The notes below the pieces were generated by a model, which worked only from the letters and a program-made list of their open reading frames with translations, made no database searches and was not told the origin of the DNA. From Paramacrobiotus metropolitanus (lineage: Eukaryota; Tardigrada; Eutardigrada; Parachela; Macrobiotidae): a stretch of DNA of 64,000 nt. Of this stretch, positions 46,768 through 61,300 are shown piece after piece (within the stretch, counting starts at the first letter, position 1; every line of letters starts with the position of its first letter). A program made the translations under genes and the position numbers. Where the stretch lies: the NCBI RefSeq assembly GCF_019649055.1, contig NW_026570228.1, positions 2,170,001 through 2,234,000 of the forward strand. The letters are read 5' to 3'.

Positions 46768-49700
46768 TCAAATAATCGGATTTAAAAACATATTCATGTC
46801 CGCCAGATCGTTCGCATCGGACGCGTTTTCGTTAACCTGGAATCCAGCTATTCCTTTGTCCGCCTCCTCCTCCAACCAGCGATCAACCGGTATACAACTG
46901 CCCTTCAATGCCGTGATCAGCGGTCCAATCAGATACTGGTCAGCGCGGCGCAGCGGATCGTAGAAGCTGATGGCTCGGCCAGGGTGACCTTTGCGACCAC
47001 TTCGGCCAATCCGGTGGATGTAGTCTTCCACGGTACTCGGCAGACTGAAGTTGATCACCACATCCACACCGGCAATGTCCAGGCCTGTTTATTCATCAAA
47101 AGTTACAATCAGAGTACATATCATATAAAATTACCACCGTAACAACGGCCCCACTACTGCTTTAAATATAAAGCCGATTAGGGTTTTATGTATTTGAACG
47201 TTGCGTTAAAGTGTCCGTTAAATTTCGTTAACAGAAAAAATACTTAATTAAATACACATAAAAATTTAAATTTGGGATAAGCTGTGCAAGATGCACTTAC
47301 CTCGTGAAGCTAAATCCGTAGTGACAAGAACGTTGTTATCCCCGTTGCGAAATTTTTCCATCTCCTCCACGCGGTCTTTCTGAGTGAAACCACTGTGCAA
47401 AACAGTCGTTCAGACTTCGAGTGGGTGTCAACATGGAGTTAGACTAGGACAAAATCTGTAAAACAATGCTTACGCGTGGATAGTTGCAGCGCGCCGTCCG
47501 CTCAAAGATGCGGCTAGCATGTTCGCGTTGTCTTTGGTCCGCACGAACACGATGACTTTAGCAGTCTCTGTAAAAACGACGAAATTATGTATGTTAATCA
47601 ACACTCGCAATGATTTTGATCAATTAATTCGAGCAAGCAATTAAACACTTGAAACAAAACTACTTCATCGCCAGTCTCAAGTGCTTTTTAAAAATCGATA
47701 ATCATACTGTCAAACACTGCACCTTTGAAAAAGATCATTATAGAATCCAGCATTACAGTCATCACAGATGTATTTTTCTATTTTCAATTTTCATCACTCC
47801 CAGTTATCAAATCAGATAAAACCATACCTCCAACTTCATCCAGAATTCGGTGCAGATTATTTTCCTTCTCATTGAATCCTTTCAATCGTTCAAAGCTTTG
47901 TGCGATAGTGCCCAGAGGACCCGGCTCCCCGATGCGGACGGAAAATGGATTAGCCTGATGGTGTCGCAGAATGTTCACTTTGTGCTCGGCCAGAGTGGCC
48001 GAAAAAAACATGGTCTGGCGACGATTCGGCGGGACAAATGCCGGGCTTTCCAATATGGCCACCACCTCGGGAAAAGCACGATTTAATAGCATCCGGTCCA
48101 CTTCATCCACCACGACGTAACGGACTTGGGCAAAGCTAATCTGTAAAAGGAGTGCACCAAAATCCCTAAAGAGCTCATTACAATTCGTTGAAATAAAAAT
48201 CAAACGTAAACAATAACCCAAGCGAAAATGAAGGCTTTGGTTGTTTTTTTAGTGTTTAAATTCTAACTGTCAAATAGTGTACCACTGCTTGTATTTTTTG
48301 TTAACTGTGTGGTTATTGCCCATAACGTGAAATCTGTAAAAGCAGGTGCAACGGTCCAGTTGCAGGCCGGCCAACAACAGGTCCGTTTTCTATCTTCTGA
48401 ATACTTCTGACGGTTAGAAGAACTGCAAACTGGCATTTATTATTACATCCAAACAAGTTTAATGAGAAAAAAATAATGAGAAGGAAAATAATCCTGGATC
48501 ACAGTGCTTAACGAATTTACAGTATGGATGCTCATTCACATTTCAATAAAGACGAAAATTATGCCATTTCTAACGTCGAGCCCATCCACTACGACACCGC
48601 TACAAGTGCTGTAATACTGCTAAATCATACCAAATAGTTTGTCAGATAAAACTAGCCAGCTGCTGTTCCACAGTCAATGTTCCCAATCTTCCCATGCAGT
48701 ACAAATTCAGCGTAATACCTTTTTGTTATTTATCGCTTCCAAAAGCCGGCCCGGAGTGCCAACAATGATATCGAAGCCTTCGGAGAGCTTTCGTCCCAGA
48801 TACTCGGTATCTATTGCTCCATAGATGACCATCGAGGATATCTTTGTTCCGTAACACAGCTGCACGGCCATCTTGCAAATCTGATCCGCCAACTCACGTG
48901 TAGGACACATGATAAGGGCGCGCGGCTTCAGAACGACGGCACTTGGACCAGACCGGTATTCCATAAGGATTCTCCAGATAATTGGTATCAAGAAGCTGGC
49001 CTATAGGACAAAGGGTTATTATTTAATTATTCATTTTGCGTACCAAATATCGCTACAAATATCAAAAATCCAAAGTTAGGATGGCTATAATAACAAAACA
49101 ACACACGCATATCAATGTTGCATTCAAATGAAACACAATAAAAATACAACTACCAATAAGAAAATATTTTTCAACCCGAAGCTTTCTTCAAACTGCACCG
49201 ACCGTTTTCCCGGTTCCGGTGGGCGACACGCCAATAACATCATAGCCCTCATGAATGATGGGAATAACCGCTCGCTGAATGGGAAGAAGTTCGCTGATTC
49301 CGATCCTGGCCGCATTGCGCGGGAGAGGATCCGGCAAACCAGCCAGTGTCGTTTGGATCGGATGGATCTGTGGAGTATTATCCTGATTGCCCAGATAATT
49401 CGTTAAAACGGGTTGCTCCAGATAATCGTCAATGTATTCGCCGGTCGTCGGGCCGCCAATGTCAGCAAACACTTCCTCTTCCGCGGAGAAATTCTGTTTG
49501 GGGATAAAATGCTCTGGTTCACCTACGACACCATTTAAACCGCGGTCAGCAATCCAAAGCTTTATATTGTTAAATCAATGTAAACCGAATGTACGTCAAC
49601 ATCAGTCCAAGTAAAACGGTAAAACGACCACTATACAGTACACACACGCTGAAAAACAAACGAAAGGACAACCAGTCACAACCTAACGAAAGGACTAAAT

Positions 49701-50502
49701 TAAATATGTGTAGCAATGAAATAAACGATAAAAGTTGTGCAAAACGAAATTAAAAACGTAGTCAAACAAATTTAACGGCAATACTATGGGCAACACCGAC
49801 AGCAATTCATACAATTACAGTTCAACCATCCACGGTTGACTGTTACGTGTGTACAATGGCTCGATTTTTGTCGAGAAATCAATGGGCTGCTGGTTTCTTC
49901 GCACAGCGAAATGCCACCGAAGTCATCAAACAATCTCAAAATTTCTCAACGCGAACATCGACGGCGGTTAACTTACGCTTGTTTTCAGCGGAGAACATGG
50001 ACGGTGCCAGCCCCATTCTCTTCCTCCGCGCATTGGCCCGCCGATCCAGATCGCGTGCTTTGACCAGCCACGCTTGACGCATCCGCAACAAATCCTTATC
50101 GGCCGGCAGCGGTTTTTCCACCGTGCCCAGATGAAAATACTCCCCCTTCAACGTCACCATCGCCCCGCGGACGGGCAGGGCAGCATGCCCGAAAAACTGC
50201 CCCGGCTGCCGTGGAAGGGCCTCGGGTTTCGGCAGACTTTCCAGTTCGGCATAGTTGATCGACAGATCGTCCAGACGCGAACTGAGCGATTTCGATGTCG
50301 TGCTAAGATCGGCAGAATCGGGTTCCTTGAAGCCGGAAGAGGAGAAGCTGTCCGAGGGGTGGATGGTGGTAGGAGGAAAGTTGGTTGCGGAGACGGGAGA
50401 CAGCGGGGTGCAGGGAGGGGAAATGGGGGGTTCGGTGCGTTCGACCACGGGCGGTGCACTGGGCTGATTCAGCTGGATGCGCAGACGACGGTGCGTGGCC
50501 AT
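46768..50502 (-). CDS. DEAD-box RNA helicase with DEVD motif II
   Basis: Seven exons join to about 647 residues: 50502-49977, 49522-49203, 49000-48719, 48140-47828, 47567-47474, 47392-47301 and 47084-46768. The N-terminal 200 residues are low-complexity (Pro/Ser-rich), then charged. The helicase core follows: GISELLPIQ (Q region, lacking the usual PT), SPTGTGKT (motif I), PTRELADQ (Ia), TPGRL (Ib), VVDEVD (II, DEVD), FSATL (III), VIVFVRT (IV), [12 protein letters not shown] (V) and [10 protein letters not shown] (VI). All ATP- and RNA-binding motifs are otherwise intact, so it should be active. Sequence style resembles the DDX3/vasa group, but I cannot fix the subfamily. The start is the first in-frame Met after an upstream stop; the open frame before it begins with TTG. 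It is the second divergent DEAD-box gene in the window. Confidence 0.88.
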
Positions 50503-52346
50503 TGTTTCGCGGTCTGCAGCGGTTAGCTCGCTAGTCAACGGGTCGTAGTACAATCGCAGTTATCAGCGCAAAAAAATGCACATTACTGATCTGGGAATAA
50601 TCGTACAAATCGAACACAGAACTCTTGACTCTTGCGGAATTCGTAATCGATTAACGACGTCAAACGTGAAAAGCCAAGCTGCTTGCTCGGCCCAAGCAGA
50701 AAGTTAAGTACTTACTACACTAGTTTTTTGCGTGTAGAAAATGGCAGGGAGTAAACTTCGTAACCGAACGCCAGGGAGGGCCCTAATACGACAGTAACCA
50801 CTCAAGTAGAATTAGTAGCAACTAACCAAGTAAAATTAACGATAAGTTTTTTTATTTGATAAGTATTCGTATTTTAACCAATTTCTTGTTTCAGTATAGG
50901 AATATGTACTTCAATTAAAGGATGGGTTCACTAGGTCCCCATTGCCTCAACCGCCTAAATGAAAATTTCAAAAACTTACTAAACTACGTTCATCAAATAT
51001 TAATTTCAATCATTCGAAAATTTGATTTCTGTAAACTCACTAAACTGGCCGATTGCTTATTATTCAGATGTTTATGTGCTATTGAAAGAAACCGTAGAAC
51101 TTCAAAACGTTTTTGCTTGTGGGGGATTATTGCAAAATCTCCAGCTCGTATTACCGTAGATTTTGGCGAAAAGACAAATTTGGATCTAATTCGAAAGTTT
51201 TTTAACGAAGTTTTGGTAAAATTTGTGCGATAGAACGAAGTGGAATACGTGGCTGAAAATAATTCAAAGAAGGAATTCTCTTAAAACGTGACCTTTATAT
51301 ACTCGTTTCTATGGGCTGCTGTTGTGTTCATGGGTAGCGGAAGCACCCCGATGGTGGCCATAGGTGGCACCAGGTTTCTTTTGATTGCGATCGCGTGTGT
51401 GTGCTTGAATTTATGGGATGCTGGTCAAGATGTGACAGTTCATGGTTCAACATACTACGTGAAATGTAAAATCCAAAAACTTTGCCAAGGTCCTCATCGG
51501 ACCAATCATTAAAAAAAGAAAGCATAGAGTACTCAATAACGCTGTGCAACGACTGCACTGCTATAATTATTACAAGTATGTACGGCTGTATTTCGTTTTG
51601 TAAGTACTGCTGGCGCATTTAACATTAAGTAATTAAAGTAATTACATACTTACTTGCATTAGTACTCGTATCATTATGCAATTTACGTTTTACAATTTTA
51701 TTATGTGTGTGCTATGTGCATGCAAACAAAAAGCACAGTTACTATACGATTTACCTTATGAGCAGCAAAAAATGTGTAAAAGTAAATTGTTTACAATGCA
51801 GATACAGAGATACTTATGGTTAATTCAAACGCATAATTATACAACGGGTATTGATGTATTTATGTTTCGCATTGCATATACGTATTGTACTCGTACTACA
51901 AACGCTAGCTGGTATCTCTCGTTTACTTCCTCTTAATTGCTACCTCGAAGACACATTTGCTTCGCATACGTAGAAAAATATTTTGCTGCTTATTTATCAA
52001 TGCAGCAATATAGTTTGGTTTCATCGTTGCTTTCAAAGTGAGTACTTACTTGCACTGGACGATGACAATGATAATGTCAAAATTGTTTGCGACTATTAAA
52101 GAAATGTTCAAGGCACGAGATGAACATTGTCGAGCTTGTACAAAACACTATCGATTCGCCAAGGCTTTATTACTGGCGTCCGTGAAAAGTTTCGAAGCTG
52201 TCCACAAATTCCGTAACCCGACAAAAAAGACCATAATATAAGACAACGAGCACCGCGACATTGAGATTTTCGTCGGTTACATATAAGTAAATTGTACATT
52301 TGACAAAAATCGCATGCATAGAAAAAAAATCAAACATGTATAAGTA
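50503..52346. other. Intergenic, 1.8 kb
   Basis: Between two minus-strand genes: upstream of the DEVD helicase and downstream of the receptor gene. Frames are short and A/T-rich, without recognisable protein. It holds the helicase promoter and probably the receptor 3' UTR. Confidence 0.45.
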
Positions 52347-55300
52347 TTAGTCGTAGTAATCTGCCGGATCGAGAGGGACCTTAATATTGCCGTATATGGG
52401 CGAATCGTCGGATATCCGCGTGTGGTGGTTGGCATGGCGTTTGCCCGACTGCTTGACGCGGTCCATACGAGTAATGGTGAAGCCCACCGTCTGATCGCCC
52501 ACTTCCGTTTCGCCCCTTGTTGTGCGTGTTAGTGTTGTGGCGCGGCGGGCATGTGAGCGGCGTAAGCAGAAACACAATTTGAACTTGGAACGCAGTTCAC
52601 TGCGAAATTTCTCCTGTAGAAATACGATAGCAAAATTGTGAAAATTAAGTTTACCGGTTTATAAACATGGTTGAACTGTAAAATGTGAATTTATGGCGGC
52701 ATGCAATGACCTTTCGGTTTACCGCTTCATTTTTAAGAGATTAAAAATTCAAGCATGTTAGTAAAATAGTTAGTCACAATTCTTAAATGATCTACAGCAA
52801 AAGTATTGTCCGTTTGTAGTTTTTACGCACATTATAAAATCCTAGAATGAAAGGATTTTGGCAGGAATTGGACATGGCAAGGAAATTGCAGCAGAACCAG
52901 ATAATATTGATGTACCTGAAACTGCAACATCAAGATAAGCGGAAGTCAACACACGTCTCCTTTATGTGTAAATGAATCGAAGTGAAAAATCTGTAATTAA
53001 TATAGTACATTTTCTTGTATATTTTATCGATATTTGCATTCAAAATTTTGACGTACGTGCATACAAGCTACCATACAAATGTACTGATTTTACTATTTTA
53101 TTATTTGGATATCTGAATCAAATTTCGGCATGTACAACAATTTTAATTTCTGCGGCATTAGCAACAAGAATTTAAAGTTAAACTTCGTTCACAACAAAAT
53201 GTTTTTGTAGAATTGTTTATTTGTACTGACTAAACCATCATAGTAAGTGCCAGGGAGTCGGTGACCTTTCTCAATATTTTTGCAACCAAGAGGAACAGAT
53301 TACATAATACTATAATCAGCTTTATGAACACTATTAGATCATGTTTTCTAAAATTATAGTTACCAAATGCAAAGAATAACCGGACATTGATCACGTTGCA
53401 TTTCCCCATAAGACTATTCCGTAGCTAAAAAGACCTTCTGCGTACTACCCTATCGGCGGCATGCGCATCGACCCGGTGTGTCTGAATATACACTGTATGA
53501 ATTTCCATTCTTATACCCACTAACACAAACATCGTTTATCATGGTCAAATCATTTTTCCCTCCTCAACATTGTCCTGTCAAAAAACAACATGCATGCCAC
53601 CAAGGGAACCCGGCACACGGTGGTAGTTAAAAATTGCTGAACATCCTCTCTCTGTGTATGTGTAATGTGTATTCTCTGATTAGGATTCGGCATGTTCCCC
53701 ACTCGGCGATGGTCCTGCCTGTATTTGGCTCCCAATCAATATTATGTACAATGCCACGTTTTCGTGATCACTTAACGGCCTTCATTATATAACTCCCTCC
53801 CGACCCGGCCCAACTCGGCCCCGGCGCCTGCTGCTTGACACGATATTTCGTATATACATATAAACTCGTGGATCTGTGTATTTGAGTCTTGACCACGTTC
53901 AAAACGTTGTCGTCCCTGTCAATTTTCCTCGTTGTGCCCATCAGCATACATTGATTCCAAGGTCACGGGATGAAGATTAATTGCCAGCAGTTTCCGTATA
54001 TTAACCCAGCACTTGTGTAACTAACATCACACACCCACTATCCCGGGCATTTTAATTTTGTGCTGCCAGAGATTGACATTTCTAAATACATAGAAACATG
54101 TCAATCTAAGCAGAAGTGCTCCGGAAAATCTAACTAAAAAGAGGCGAATTAAATTTAATTTTTTCATCGTTTTGCACAATAAATTTTTTGAGAGCTGTAT
54201 TACTTTAAACAAAAACAATTTCTGAATTATTTCTGCATAGGGATTTATTGTCAACATAAGTGCAAAACATTTTGTTTAAATTTCTTAAATATTATACAAA
54301 AGCGCGAAAATGATTTGTTATGCGCAACGGTAAACATTTATGCAGTACTTAATTTTATTGCGCACTCCAAGAAGAGTTTCCCTAACGATGTCGACGTACA
54401 AATCTGAAGTTACGCATGACCGGCACTGATCATTGATTTTACATTAAACCTTGATCACTACATAAAATTACTTCCGGTTCATAGGGTTTTCATTCCCGTA
54501 TGTTTCTCACCCCCGTGATCCAGCTGGAAACCCCCATTTATCTAAGCGAACAACAGGCCATCTTGTCCAAACAGTTATTGTTTGATCTTGAAATTTCCGC
54601 TGTTAACTCACAGTAAAAAAAATGGGGTGGTAATGTGCATGCTATACGTCCCTATTACAAATCGCCTGGAACAACGATAGCGGAAGCAACCATAACATTT
54701 AGCCCAAATTTTTATTGTGTTTCCCTTTGCACGAACATCTGATCGTAAAAATTGTTCCGAACACAGCGCAAGTGAAGTTAACTACGAGCATTTGACCTTA
54801 CCGTAAATCGACTGCTAAGTGCCCATATACCACTCGGTGCACGTAATATTCATGTACAGTAGTAAAGACATTTGAATTTGAAGCTAAAATTCTTCTAATT
54901 AGCAAATTATTGACTGATACTTTGCATGGTACAATTATTACTTAAATTAGCCAAATATGCAGCTACGCATATATTTTTAAACCGATGAACCGGCATAAGA
55001 ATTTACAATTTGCATAGTTTATGTTTTGTTTTTTGAAGTTTCTATAGCGCGCAAATCCATGACAATACCATGCAGAGTGGCTTTTTTAACTGGAAACCTT
55101 TCCGGTTAATGTAAATCGGAAACCGGTAAATACAATGCCGGATTCGACTTACTCGTTGATGGCCGGAAGTGCCACGGTGAGGAGGTTGTAGGTCTGCAAC
55201 GGGAGCCAGCAAATGGCAAAAAGGGCAACCACGAGGATCAGCATTTTAATCACCTGCACAAAAACAACAACATACAGTATTGTATACTGCCAAACGTTTG

Positions 55301-58300
55301 TGTTCACTTAAACTACGTATTTTTGTTATACTGTATATTTGCAAAACAATTAATCCGGTTTAATTGCGCTAGTACTCGCTCTTTTTCAAGTTTACTGTTG
55401 ATGTAATACTAAACGTGAGTGGGATACTGTTACACATGAAATTTCATACATCGAATGTCAACTGCAAAAGCTTATAAATAAGCCGCCGTCGTTTGACAAT
55501 GTCAGTGCCGGCACAGATAAAGAATTGCCGCTAAGCCATGTGGAGATTAACAGCATTATCTTTCCCATTACACAGCAGCCTGACTTTTTACCACTGCGAT
55601 TTACGCATCGCGCCATTGCATAATCGACGGTGGCGTGTGTGCTGCCACCCGCGCACGGACTGCCATCAAATATGGTTTTTTCCCTGCGTAATCTCTTAAT
55701 TGATGGCCGGACTGGTCGTTTAACGATAAACAGTCAATACTATATACCCATCCGGGCGGGGATTATTTTTTCAAGGCTATTTTTCTCTTGCCGGTAGTGT
55801 ATGTTATTCTCGATTATAAGAAGAAGAAATCCTTCGGGACACTGGCCATATACTGGGGCGTGTACATGTGGGAATAGGCCCAGATCGACGGGTTGTGCTG
55901 GGCGCGTTTTACGCGCTTGACATCTGTGCGGAGAGTTTTTTTCCTCTGCTGCTTTTCCTCCTGATTTATACGCACAGGCCGGGAGACGTCCAAAATTAAA
56001 TGCCCAGAAATTACTAAGTGCATGCCATTCCGCGGTATTGATCGCGGGGCGGGCGTCAGGAGTGACCGTGAAATTTTTTTCTGACGAAAGTCGGATCAGA
56101 AAACGGCCACCGGCATTGTACAATAAATTAGCGTCATTCCCATACTAATGTATCTAGTCATTTGTATTCAAATGCCAATGAGGATTTTTTTGTGGTACGA
56201 GTATCGCGTGTCAGTGGAATGTGCAAAATCATGGTGGCTGCCACAACAAATCTTTTAAATTTCTAACGAAAATTTTTGTAAATTTTCCAGTATTTTTTCT
56301 TAAAAGATATTAGCATATTTTTTTGTTAAAATATTACTTTCAAAATGGCTTTTTATAATGCGCTTTGCGCAGATTTTTTAAGGTCACTTGTATATATACA
56401 TATGCAGGAATTCTTCCTGCGTTACTGTGACAAATTAAAGCACTCTGTATTCCTGTGTATAGCTTTTCGTCAATCCTGAGTATTTTGCAGTGTATACGCT
56501 CTCGAGCGTGTGGCTTGACAGTTTTGTACACTTGAAAAATAAACGAAACGGCAAAGCATTTTTTTCGCTCCTTCACAGTTGTAATGTAGCAGCACTTATT
56601 CCTCTACTTTGACCTACTATCACTTTCTGGAGGATCTGGTCGAACGTCGTTAAACGCTAATGTTTCCTTGCACTTTCTGCCGCTAAGTGCGAATACCCGG
56701 CATTTTCCACCATACACCGTAATTATACAAATTACACTGTATTCTATTACGCCGCGCATTCGAAGCGGTTTATGACACAGTATTTTATAAAAAACTTGTT
56801 CCTACTTGTAAGTAATGACAGGTAATGGCAGTTAATGCAACATTCCTTGGTTTTTACACCAAAATTTTAAACGGCACGTTGTACGTTTCTTACTGTACGT
56901 TCGTTATAATTAAATTTATAATAAACACATACGAATTTTTTTGAAATTTAATTGTGGAATCAAATATTTTGCATTAATCATAATGTCTGTAAAAAAGACG
57001 ATATTTTTTTAAAACTATAAACACGTCTCATATGCACTAATTGCATGTAACACTGCTGTTCTACTATCCAGCGACTTGTTCAACTACATAAATCGCTTTT
57101 TTTACTAGTATTTTTGGTGTATTATATAGACTGCAGTTTGTATAATATAAGAGCACTTCTGTAAGCGCAAAACAAATGTTTTCGTATTGCGTAATTTTCC
57201 ATGTATATATCGTGTAATTCGTTTGATTTACAAAAATCATTGCAGTCAATGAATTTTTGCCGGCAATTCATTGCGTCATGATTTTTTTCTCACTGCGTCA
57301 AGCAATCTGATATATACAGCATCAGCGTTCCAACAATGCCGCTGTGAATAAATTGTAGTGATTGATCTCGTTAAAAATTAGCCAAATCAGCAGCACAACA
57401 CTAGTCATCCCTACAACTACGGCTCATTTCTGGTGTGGGATCGATTTTCGCCGGCAGTATATAGTCATCGCCAGGCGCGCGCACTGCATCCACAATGCGA
57501 TTATTTTGGAAAACACGGAGAAAAATTCGGGAAATGTGCTGCAACGTGTGTGTTTACTCGGCATCCTTATCAGACAGAGTGAGCGTCTTCTGACACACGG
57601 AGTAGTCATGAATATTTACTGTGCTGGCATTAATCACGTCGGACACCACGGTCAACAAGGATATGTTGTCGGGAGAAAATTCGTGAAAAGAATGAAAAGA
57701 ATTACTTGACGGTTGCCTCCCGGTTTAACCGGCACGTGCGTTGGACGCTCGATCAACTAACAATGCAGGGTGAACCAATTTACAAAAACTTCATCTACAG
57801 CCTTAATGTCGCTTTAATTACTAACTGCAGACTTAATGAATAAATGCACATGACTTATAGTACATACTGGTACTTTCATGCACATGCACATGACTTATCG
57901 CTATTTTGACAGATTATACTAAAAATACCACAAAACGTTAGAAAATACATATAACTAAAAAATAACGGTACTTTGTACAAAATTTTATATTTCATTTTAA
58001 TAATGCAGTAATGTTATGTTGTTGTTTTTATTGCGTATATACATAAATTACTAGTATTACATTAATTATTTCTACTGCAAAGAATTATTGTATAAAATAT
58101 TGTATGACAGGTTACATACTATATGTACATTAACAGATTGCAGGTGATGATGATATTGATGTTATGTATCACTTATTTACATGGATCATTTATATGTTAT
58201 GTACTCGTATCGTACATTACTGTGTTCACGAGTTTGAAAAAGCAGAATATTGGCAAATTTGGACTGCACTGAATTTGGAATTTATTTTTCTTTTTGAGAA

Positions 58301-61300
58301 TGCGTGTACTAATTTACCTTTTTTCGCAGTTTGATCCGATAGAGATGCTGCTGATTCTGCTCACCCGGCCCGGCACTGGAGCCCCATAAATGCATGGCAA
58401 TGGTGATATAGGCGAACCCGATAATCGTCAGCGGTATAATAAACTGCAAGGCCACCAGGAACGCCACGTAGCCGTTGAAGCGGTTCTGTGAGCGCATCCA
58501 GGCATCCTCCTGAGCGGCCAGTGAGTCGTTGAAGGGGATGGCCAGACCGGATGGAAAACAGAAGGGCCGCGGTCCATTAACCACATCCCCGAGGTCAACC
58601 ACCCGCAGGGTGACGGCCATCGGAGCGGCGCAGACAATGGCGATTATCCATATCACAGCAATGGCATAACCGGCAGCGCTCTTCGTAATCCGCGCTTTAA
58701 AGGGATACAGGAGGGCGCGGTAGCGCTCAATGGATATTACCGTTAATGTCAGGATGCTGACGTTCACGGACAGGACCTACAATTTTTATAACAGGAAATT
58801 GTTAATTCTGTCTTCCGGCTGTTGCTACCCACTCGCTAGTATAATAACAGCGAAGTATAATTTTTTCAAAAGCTAGATTAAACTTTATAGACCATCTATT
58901 ATGTAGTATTAAGTACATAATTACACTGTATGAGGCGCAAATATTGCCAATCATCTGCACGTTAGCAGCAGACTGTGAGTCGTATAAGGGTATGGAGTTC
59001 CGAAAATGCTGAAGAAAAGCGTTGCCGTTCTTTATAAAATTATCCATTAAAACCAGAGTACAGTATGCTTCCGGTTCCGGTGTTTTAGTTTTTCGTATAA
59101 GGTATTTTTTCCAACTTAAATTGTGAAAGCAATATTTAAAAAATTAATAATACATAAAAAGTTTTAAAAAGAAAGAGATACTAACTACAATTAAACGGTG
59201 TACGTAACATCAAAATTAAGTAAAAGAAAATATTTCAAAAATGACTTTTCAGCTGTGTAAATTTCTGACGGGTTTCCTAAAGCTGCATGTGAGTGCATTG
59301 CACGCTTAGGTTATAAAAAGTTTTTGTTTTATACATATTAAGTCAATGCAATAAACACTACCCTACTTAGAAAATATAGTCAAATTTTATGCCGAAAGCT
59401 GATAGCGCATTCGACACAAACAACAGCTCAAAAGGGACATGCGGCATGTAATCCGAAGAATCCCGGTAATACGCCAAGCGAGAAATGCGAGAATGTTTTA
59501 GTGGTCCCCTGAGTGCACATTTATCTCGGGTATGCAAAGTATGGAAAATATTTGTTCATATGGCCCCGTGATAGCCGTTGCGCCGGATGTGCCGTGGTAA
59601 AAGTGGGGCGTGATAGCGGAAATTGTGGCTTAATAAGCAATTAAAGCTGTAAAAGTTTGCCGAACGCGTTCAACGCGCATCATCGTCAGTTCCCCTCTTG
59701 ATGCCGGCTTGATTGGCCGCCATATATGGACGAATGCATAAATTATGCCACATTATAAAGCATATAAAAAATGTCCCAAAATACATTTGACGGGACAACG
59801 CGTATAATTATACGCATGCAGTAGTAAATGTAAACCGGCATTCAACGGTAGCCGGTCGGGCGCAAAAAGGATGATCTTATTAAGTATCGACTGGCTAATC
59901 GTAAACAGCTTGAAGGCGCATAGTCAATTAGAGTCATTTCCGCATGTTGCCTTCAAGTGATTTCTTCCCCCGATATCCCTGGCTAATCGCGCTGTCCCAG
60001 CAGCGCACCGGACACCGCGCACTGTTAGCCGCGCCCGGTGTTATGCGACCCGAAAGCGGCAATAACCTTTCGCTATATATATGCTGCAGTCCATTTGACT
60101 TTTACTTCTTAACCGTGACATTTATGTACGAGATTAGTCATTGTGGACGATTTGGGACGATGAGGACGTACGTAATCCGCTAATAGCTTTCGTCAGAAAA
60201 TGCATCATTATGAAAATATTTTGAATTACTCCTAAATTTAATGCAAATGTTATGGCATATAATCTAAACGGCGGTGAAACTGTGCTTTTCATAAACAGTG
60301 CATTTTATCGGAATATTTGAATAGATAAAAGTATTTCTGCCACGGCTAAAAAATACTTAAGTCGACATATATATAAAAATCTTCGTTACAATATGTTTAC
60401 TAATTGTTGTTTACAAATTCAAAATAATCTTCTATAAATCCGTAGCGCATAAAAAAATCACGGATTTTTAGAGGAACAAATTCACTTGACATGCACTGCA
60501 AATGGACACCCTGGTTTCTTCCATTTCGCTTAAAAAATTTCTGGTCTGGCATTGAAGTGTCATAATGCTCATGTAATTTTTCAACAAGTGCATTAATATA
60601 CGAGACAGTTGGTAACGTAATCCAAGATAGCAAAGAGAAGCATGGTATGTTTGCAAATCTAAGCTGGCGTTAAAGTGGCTATTCTTGCCGGAAATGGCTT
60701 AAAAATTTCCGCGGTATCACGTTTCATGGTTGCCGAAAAAACCTTTCCACCACTCTACACATACACAGCCGGTCTAAATGGCCCATCGAATATTATCATC
60801 CAGAATCTTATAAAACCAATGTAAGCAATCAAACACACATATCACACTTCTTACGCAATTCAAGCCAAATTATTTAACGTACCTCGACTTTTCATAGTAT
60901 TACGCTGTCCATTATATTCATTTGCAAAATGGGTTCTCAGTAATAGTTCTACTAACTTCATGGTAAATTTTACTACTATTAAAATTTACGCACAATCAAA
61001 ATAATTTTTTTCGATGTAATCGGTATATAAAAAATGTTGTACCGCACTTCTTATTATCAGGAATAATTATTAGTTTGGCAGTTACTGGTTTATTTTCTAT
61101 GTAAAACATAAGTAAAAAATTAGAATGCCAATAAATGTCACAGGAAAATCAAATTATTTTAATATTTGTATTAGCAGAATTACGATTAGAAACAAATCTG
61201 GGAAAGCTGTCAACTGTGCTGGTCGGCAGACTGACTAAGTACTGCCATGGTTGAATATGCTAATGATACCGGAAGTGAGCATTCTCACTGTCAGTGTACA

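Noticed and set aside
50074-50526. 150-codon plus-strand frame
   Set aside because: Antisense shadow of the N-terminal exon of the DEVD helicase, whose minus-strand frame joins the helicase domain with correct phase.
52616-55152. Apparent loss of TM7 in the receptor
   Set aside because: At first no TM7 was visible, but a short exon at 52915-52831 with good splice sites and matching phases supplies it.
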